From contig NZ_LFRI01000045.1 of NCBI RefSeq assembly GCF_001447195.1, positions 124,001-188,000 on the forward strand: 64,000 nucleotides of DNA, written 5' to 3'. A program made the position numbers and the translations under genes. This DNA comes from Aquabacterium parvum. GTDB taxonomy: Bacteria > Pseudomonadota > Gammaproteobacteria > Burkholderiales > Burkholderiaceae_C. The first letter of the stretch is position 1; every line of letters starts with the position of its first letter. The notes under the pieces are model-generated. The model was not told where the DNA came from and did not search any database. It saw nothing but the letters and a program-made list of their open reading frames with translations. This document shows, one piece after another, positions 60,961 through 64,000 of this stretch.

Positions 60961-61817
60961 GCCGCCCCCTTGAGCGCGTGACGGCGGTTGAAGGCGTTCA
61001 TGGCCAGCGCTGTGAGCAGCGACAGCGTCAGGTACACCGCCATCATCACCGCGATGCACGCCAGCACCCGACCGCTCTGGTTCAGTGCGGTGGTGCTCAC
61101 CGAGACCAGATCGGGGTAGCCCACGGCCACGGCCAGCGAAGAGTTCTTGACCAGGTTGAGGTACTGGTTGGTGGTGGGCGGCACGACGGTGCGCAGCGCC
61201 TGCGGGATGAGCACCAGCCGGATCCGCTGCCAAGGCGTGGCGCCCAGGGTGTCGGCCGCCTCCAGCAGGTTGCGGGGCACCGCTTCGATGCCGCTGCGAA
61301 AGACCTCGGCCAGGAAGGCCGCCGTGTAGGTGCTCAGCGCCAGCGCCACGGCCAGGTATTCGGGCGTGACAGAGGCGCCACCGCCGACGTTGAAGGTGCC
61401 CTGCTCAGGCCACGACAGCCGCCAGGTGTTCTCGAAGACCTCGGGCCAGGGAAACGCCAGCCCACCCTTGCTCAGCCAAAGCCCTCCCCACAGTGGCAGG
61501 GCCTGGCTCGAGTCAGGCAGCCACTCGATGAGCAGGAAATACCAGACCAGCAACTGCAGCAGCAGCGGCACGTGCCGAATCAGGCCGATCACCCCTTGCG
61601 CGGCCTGACGCCAGCCAGGCAGCCGCGAAGTGCGCAGCAAAGCCAGCAGCAGGCCCAGCGAGGTGGCTGCCAGCAGCGAGGGCAGGGCCACGCGCAAGGT
61701 GTTGCCCAGGCCCACGACGAAAGCCCACCACATGGGTTGCATCGCGTCGAAGGCCATCAGGCCTGTCTCGCCGATGTCAAAGCCGGCTGGCTGCTGCAGG
61801 AATCCCCAATCCGACAA
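60957..61817 (-). CDS. Amino acid ABC transporter permease (AapQ/BztB-like), N-terminally short
   Basis: A 286-residue permease. It opens MSDWGFLQQPAGFDIGETGL, which matches the AapQ segment after the first membrane helix; that helix, about 50 residues, is not encoded. The core is otherwise complete with the EAA loop LLEAADTLGATPWQRIRLVLIPQAL and RTVVPPTTNQYLNLVKNSSLA. AapQ is normally about 400 residues. Only 18 bp separate it from the binding-protein stop, leaving no room for a longer start. It would pair with the downstream AapM-like permease. Confidence 0.87.
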   Translation of the reverse strand: MSDWGFLQQPAGFDIGETGLMAFDAMQPMWWAFVVGLGNTLRVALPSLLAATSLGLLLALLRTSRLPGWRQAAQGVIGLIRHVPLLLQLLVWYFLLIEWLPDSSQALPLWGGLWLSKGGLAFPWPEVFENTWRLSWPEQGTFNVGGGASVTPEYLAVALALSTYTAAFLAEVFRSGIEAVPRNLLEAADTLGATPWQRIRLVLIPQALRTVVPPTTNQYLNLVKNSSLAVAVGYPDLVSVSTTALNQSGRVLACIAVMMAVYLTLSLLTALAMNAFNRRHALKGAA

Positions 61818-61835
61818 AGCGCATGGCTCCTGCGG

Positions 61836-62879
61836 TCAGCGCACCGGCGGCGCGTACATCAGTCCGCCCTGGCTCCAGGGGCGATTGGGGCCACGCGGCA
61901 GTCCCAGAGCGGAGTTCTGGCCCACGTTGCGCTCGAAGATTTCACCGTAGTGGCCAACGGCCTGGATGGCACGCAAGGCCCAGGTTTTGTCCAGGCCCAG
62001 CAGTTTGCCCATGTCCTCGCCACCACCGAGCAGGCGCTGGATGGCCGGGTCGGCGCTGGCGGCCAGTGCGGTCGCTTTGGCTTGTGTCACGCCCAGCTCC
62101 TCGGCTTCCTGCAGCGCGTAGATCGTCCACTTGACGATGGCGAACCATTCGTCGTCGCCGCGTTTGACGGCAGGACCCAGCGGCTCCTTGGAGATCAGGT
62201 CTGGCAGCACGGTGTAGTCCTGGGGCTTGGGGGCTTCCTTGTTGCGGATGCTCGACAGCGCTGACGCATCGGCGGTGTAGGCCTGGCAGCGGCCCGAGAA
62301 CAAGGCCTTGAAGCCGGCTTCATAGGTGTCGAACACCACGGGCTTGATGCCCAGGCCATGCGCGCGGGAGAAGTCAGCCAGGTTTTTTTCGGTGGTGGTG
62401 CCAGCCTGCACGCACACCTGGGCGCCCTTGAGCTGCTTGGCTGTCGTCAGCTTGAGCTTCGATGGCACCAGGAAGCCCTGGCCGTCGAAATAGGTGATGG
62501 CGGTGAAGTGAAGCCCCAGCGAGGCGTCTCTTGTGAGCGTCCACGAGGTGTTGCGCGAAAGGAGGTCGACCTGGCCCGATTGCAGCGATGCGAAGCGCTG
62601 TGTCGAGTTCAGCGGCGCAAAGCGCACTTTTTCGCCGCTGCCCAGCACCGCTGCGGCCACCCCTCGGCAAATGTCCACGTCGAGGCCTTGCCAGCGTCCC
62701 TTGGCATCCGGCGCCGAAAAGCCCGCCACCCCATTGCTGACGCCGCAGACGAGTTGGCCGCGCTGGCGGATGCCGTCGAGCACCTTGCCGGCCTGGGCGG
62801 GTTGCCAGGCGATGGCGCTCAAAAGCATGCATGCCAGAGACAGGTTGGCCAAGCGGGTTGTTGCGGTGGTCAGGGGCAT
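61836..62879 (-). CDS. Amino acid ABC transporter substrate-binding protein (AapJ/BztA-like)
   Basis: A 347-residue family 3 solute-binding protein. The signal peptide (LSLACMLLSAIAWQPAQA) should be cut before GKVLDGIRQRGQLVCGVSNG. Ligand-site motifs of AapJ-type proteins are visible: GFSAPDAKGRWQGLDVDICR, RFASLQSGQVDLLSRNTSWTL and VCVQAGTTTEKNLADF. It probably binds polar or general L-amino acids in the periplasm. It heads the transporter operon and has a good promoter candidate upstream. Confidence 0.92.
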   Translation of the reverse strand: MPLTTATTRLANLSLACMLLSAIAWQPAQAGKVLDGIRQRGQLVCGVSNGVAGFSAPDAKGRWQGLDVDICRGVAAAVLGSGEKVRFAPLNSTQRFASLQSGQVDLLSRNTSWTLTRDASLGLHFTAITYFDGQGFLVPSKLKLTTAKQLKGAQVCVQAGTTTEKNLADFSRAHGLGIKPVVFDTYEAGFKALFSGRCQAYTADASALSSIRNKEAPKPQDYTVLPDLISKEPLGPAVKRGDDEWFAIVKWTIYALQEAEELGVTQAKATALAASADPAIQRLLGGGEDMGKLLGLDKTWALRAIQAVGHYGEIFERNVGQNSALGLPRGPNRPWSQGGLMYAPPVR

Positions 62880-63200
62880 GCTGATGGGACGAGTTCGGGC
62901 CGTGGAACTTTAGCCCGAATGTGCTGCCAGCCTGAGCAAAGCTCATTTTCTGCACAGTCAATTAAGTTGCGACGATGTATATTATGTCAACCAAGGTTGG
63001 TGTACGCCGAATACAACGAAACGCCAAAGACCTCACCCACAGGCACAATCGGCGCCCCACAAGGGAAAACCAGCGTTCGCCGTCTCGCGGTCCAAGACAC
63101 CTTTCCGATACGATCGATCGTCCATCCACAGCACGTTGAACCCCGCGCGTCAAGCCCACAGGCCGTGGCGCCTCACGTCAGCAGCAGGAATTTCGACGAC
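62880..63200. other. Intergenic region between the ABC transporter and the GGDEF gene
   Basis: 321 bp without a convincing gene. It has an AT-rich block (62960-62990) with the minus-strand promoter of the transporter operon. The GGDEF-proximal half shows no clear promoter; the only site I trust there is the AGGA before the GTG start. A 65-codon minus-strand frame (62962-63159) lacks coding character. Confidence 0.6.
62961..62990 (-). promoter_or_regulatory. Candidate sigma-70 promoter of the amino-acid transporter operon
   Basis: On the minus strand a perfect -35 TTGACA (62990-62985), an 18-bp AT-rich spacer and a -10 CTTAAT (62966-62961, four of six matches). The start codon is about 80 bp downstream. 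Confidence 0.5.
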
Positions 63201-64000
63201 GTGTCGTCCGTGACCACCCTCATCACCGAGCCCATGCCGCAAGCCGATGCGCGAGATGGGCTCACCGCAGCCGATGCCCGGGCCATCGACGCCTTGCTGC
63301 ATGGCGGCATGCGGATGCTGAGGTTTCCGCCGCCCCTTGAGTCGCGCTTTCAGACCGACACAGCCCTGGAGCGCCTGCAGACCTTGCTGGGCGCTGGCGC
63401 CTTGGTCAGCGTGCTGTTCAATTGGCTGTTGCTGTCGGACTGGATGATGATCCCCGACCGCTTCGATGACGCCTTGCGGCTGCGGCTGATGTGGTTCACA
63501 CCATGCATCTTGCTGGGCTTGATCGTGCTCACGAAGCTCAAATCACCGGCCTTGCGAGAAGGCGCTTTGGTGTTGGCAGGCATGGTCTCGACGGTCATCA
63601 ACGTCCACCTCTGCGTTGGCAGCACCGATCCCATGGCCGGGCCTTATCTCATCAGCGTGAGCGTGGTGCTGGTGTACTGCAACACCGTTGCACGCATGCG
63701 CCTGAGGCCTGCCATGTGCCTTGATTTTTTCGTCATGGCCATGTTTTTGTACGGCTGGTCTCGTCTGCCGCAGGCTCCGTTCGCCATCATGGCGCCAGCT
63801 GCGCTGACGGTGCTCTCGCTCGCAGTCTTCACGCTCTACGGTGCGTACATGCAAGAGCGCGATGTGCGCCAGAACTGGCTGTTGCTGATGCGTGAACGGC
63901 TCCTGCAGCACGAGCTCTTGCAGGCCAACGCCAGCCTCGAAGAGGCCTCTCGCAATGACCAGCTGACCGAGTTGGCCAGCCGCCGGCACTTCGATGCCGA
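63201..64000 (+). CDS. Membrane-bound GGDEF domain protein (putative diguanylate cyclase), 3'-truncated by window edge
   Basis: The first 266 codons of a larger protein, open at the window end. After a polar N-terminus of about 60 residues come five or six predicted membrane helices (from LLGAGALVSVLFNWLLLSD to LTVLSLAVFTLYGAYM), then a coiled-coil-like linker (MRERLLQHELLQANASLEEA). The last visible residues, RNDQLTELASRRHFDA, are the start of a GGDEF domain (usual form DxLTGLxNRRxFD). It probably makes c-di-GMP, but the active-site GGDEF motif lies beyond the window. I chose GTG at 63201, with AGGAA ten bases upstream; GTG 63210 and ATG 63234 are alternatives. Confidence 0.85.
   Translation, partial: MSSVTTLITEPMPQADARDGLTAADARAIDALLHGGMRMLRFPPPLESRFQTDTALERLQTLLGAGALVSVLFNWLLLSDWMMIPDRFDDALRLRLMWFTPCILLGLIVLTKLKSPALREGALVLAGMVSTVINVHLCVGSTDPMAGPYLISVSVVLVYCNTVARMRLRPAMCLDFFVMAMFLYGWSRLPQAPFAIMAPAALTVLSLAVFTLYGAYMQERDVRQNWLLLMRERLLQHELLQANASLEEASRNDQLTELASRRHFDA

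Noticed and set aside
63111-63120. Self-complementary CGATCGATCG
   Set aside because: A short 10-mer of this type is expected by chance in such DNA; it has no positional support as an operator.
62962-63159. A 65-codon minus-strand frame in the last intergenic region
   Set aside because: No ribosome site, no recognisable motif, and its 3' part contains the transporter promoter.

Overview
The window is about 64 kb of GC-rich chromosomal DNA from a betaproteobacterium, most likely order Burkholderiales (Comamonadaceae or the Leptothrix/Aquabacterium/Ideonella group). This rests on the gene order carA-carB-greA-DUF4149-yhbY-rlmE-ftsH-folP-glmM-pstSCAB-phoU-phoB-phoR, on an AddAB-type recombination nuclease next to rho-trxA, on tmk-holB-pilZ-tatD, and on a DUF4936 protein. 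It reads as core chromosome. I saw no insertion sequence, phage, integron, CRISPR array, rRNA or tRNA.

Layout. 1-3.3 kb: the 3' part of rlmB, then a minus-strand group with an MFS transporter, a D-2-hydroxyacid dehydrogenase and a small hypothetical protein. 3.4-4.3 kb: iron storage (bfd with two Fur-type boxes, then bfr). 4.5-15.7 kb: housekeeping genes for carbamoyl phosphate synthesis, transcript cleavage, 50S maturation, the FtsH protease, folate and cell-wall precursor synthesis. 15.8-23.2 kb: phosphate uptake and its control (pstSCAB-phoU-phoB-phoR), with divergent Pho boxes that also point at a fasciclin-domain lipoprotein. 23.3-27.5 kb: a GT-C type membrane glycosyltransferase, rpmE2, rho and trxA. 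27.6-33.9 kb: addB-addA. 34.0-35.8 kb: a pseudokinase-HDOD fusion. 35.8-39.3 kb: pyrD and tex. 39.3-45.4 kb: a ZntA-like metal ATPase, a patatin-like lipase, a CNNM/CorC-like membrane protein and an iron-dependent alcohol dehydrogenase.

45.6-53.1 kb holds a lipid-metabolism locus: a TetR regulator with a palindromic operator candidate, a long FabG4-type reductase, a MaoC-like hydratase, a FadI/FadA2-like thiolase, an acyl-CoA ligase and a thioesterase-GNAT fusion. Together they can activate fatty acids, interconvert 3-oxoacyl-, 3-hydroxyacyl- and enoyl-CoA, cleave or condense the chain, and release acyl groups. The gene set resembles mycobacterial fabG4-htdX-fadA2.

53.0-60.1 kb: an NRDE protein, a DUF4936 protein, ygfZ, then mltG-tmk-holB (overlapping stop and start codons), pilZ, tatD and a small hypothetical gene. 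60.1-62.9 kb: an Aap/Bzt-type amino-acid ABC transporter with a binding protein and two unusually short permeases but no ATPase gene. 63.2 kb to the end: the 5' part of a membrane-bound GGDEF protein cut by the window edge.

The observations I rate highest are the paired divergent Pho promoters, the pseudokinase-HDOD protein, the regulated FabG4/HtdX/thiolase cassette, the thioesterase-GNAT fusion, and the streamlined amino-acid transporter without an ATPase.
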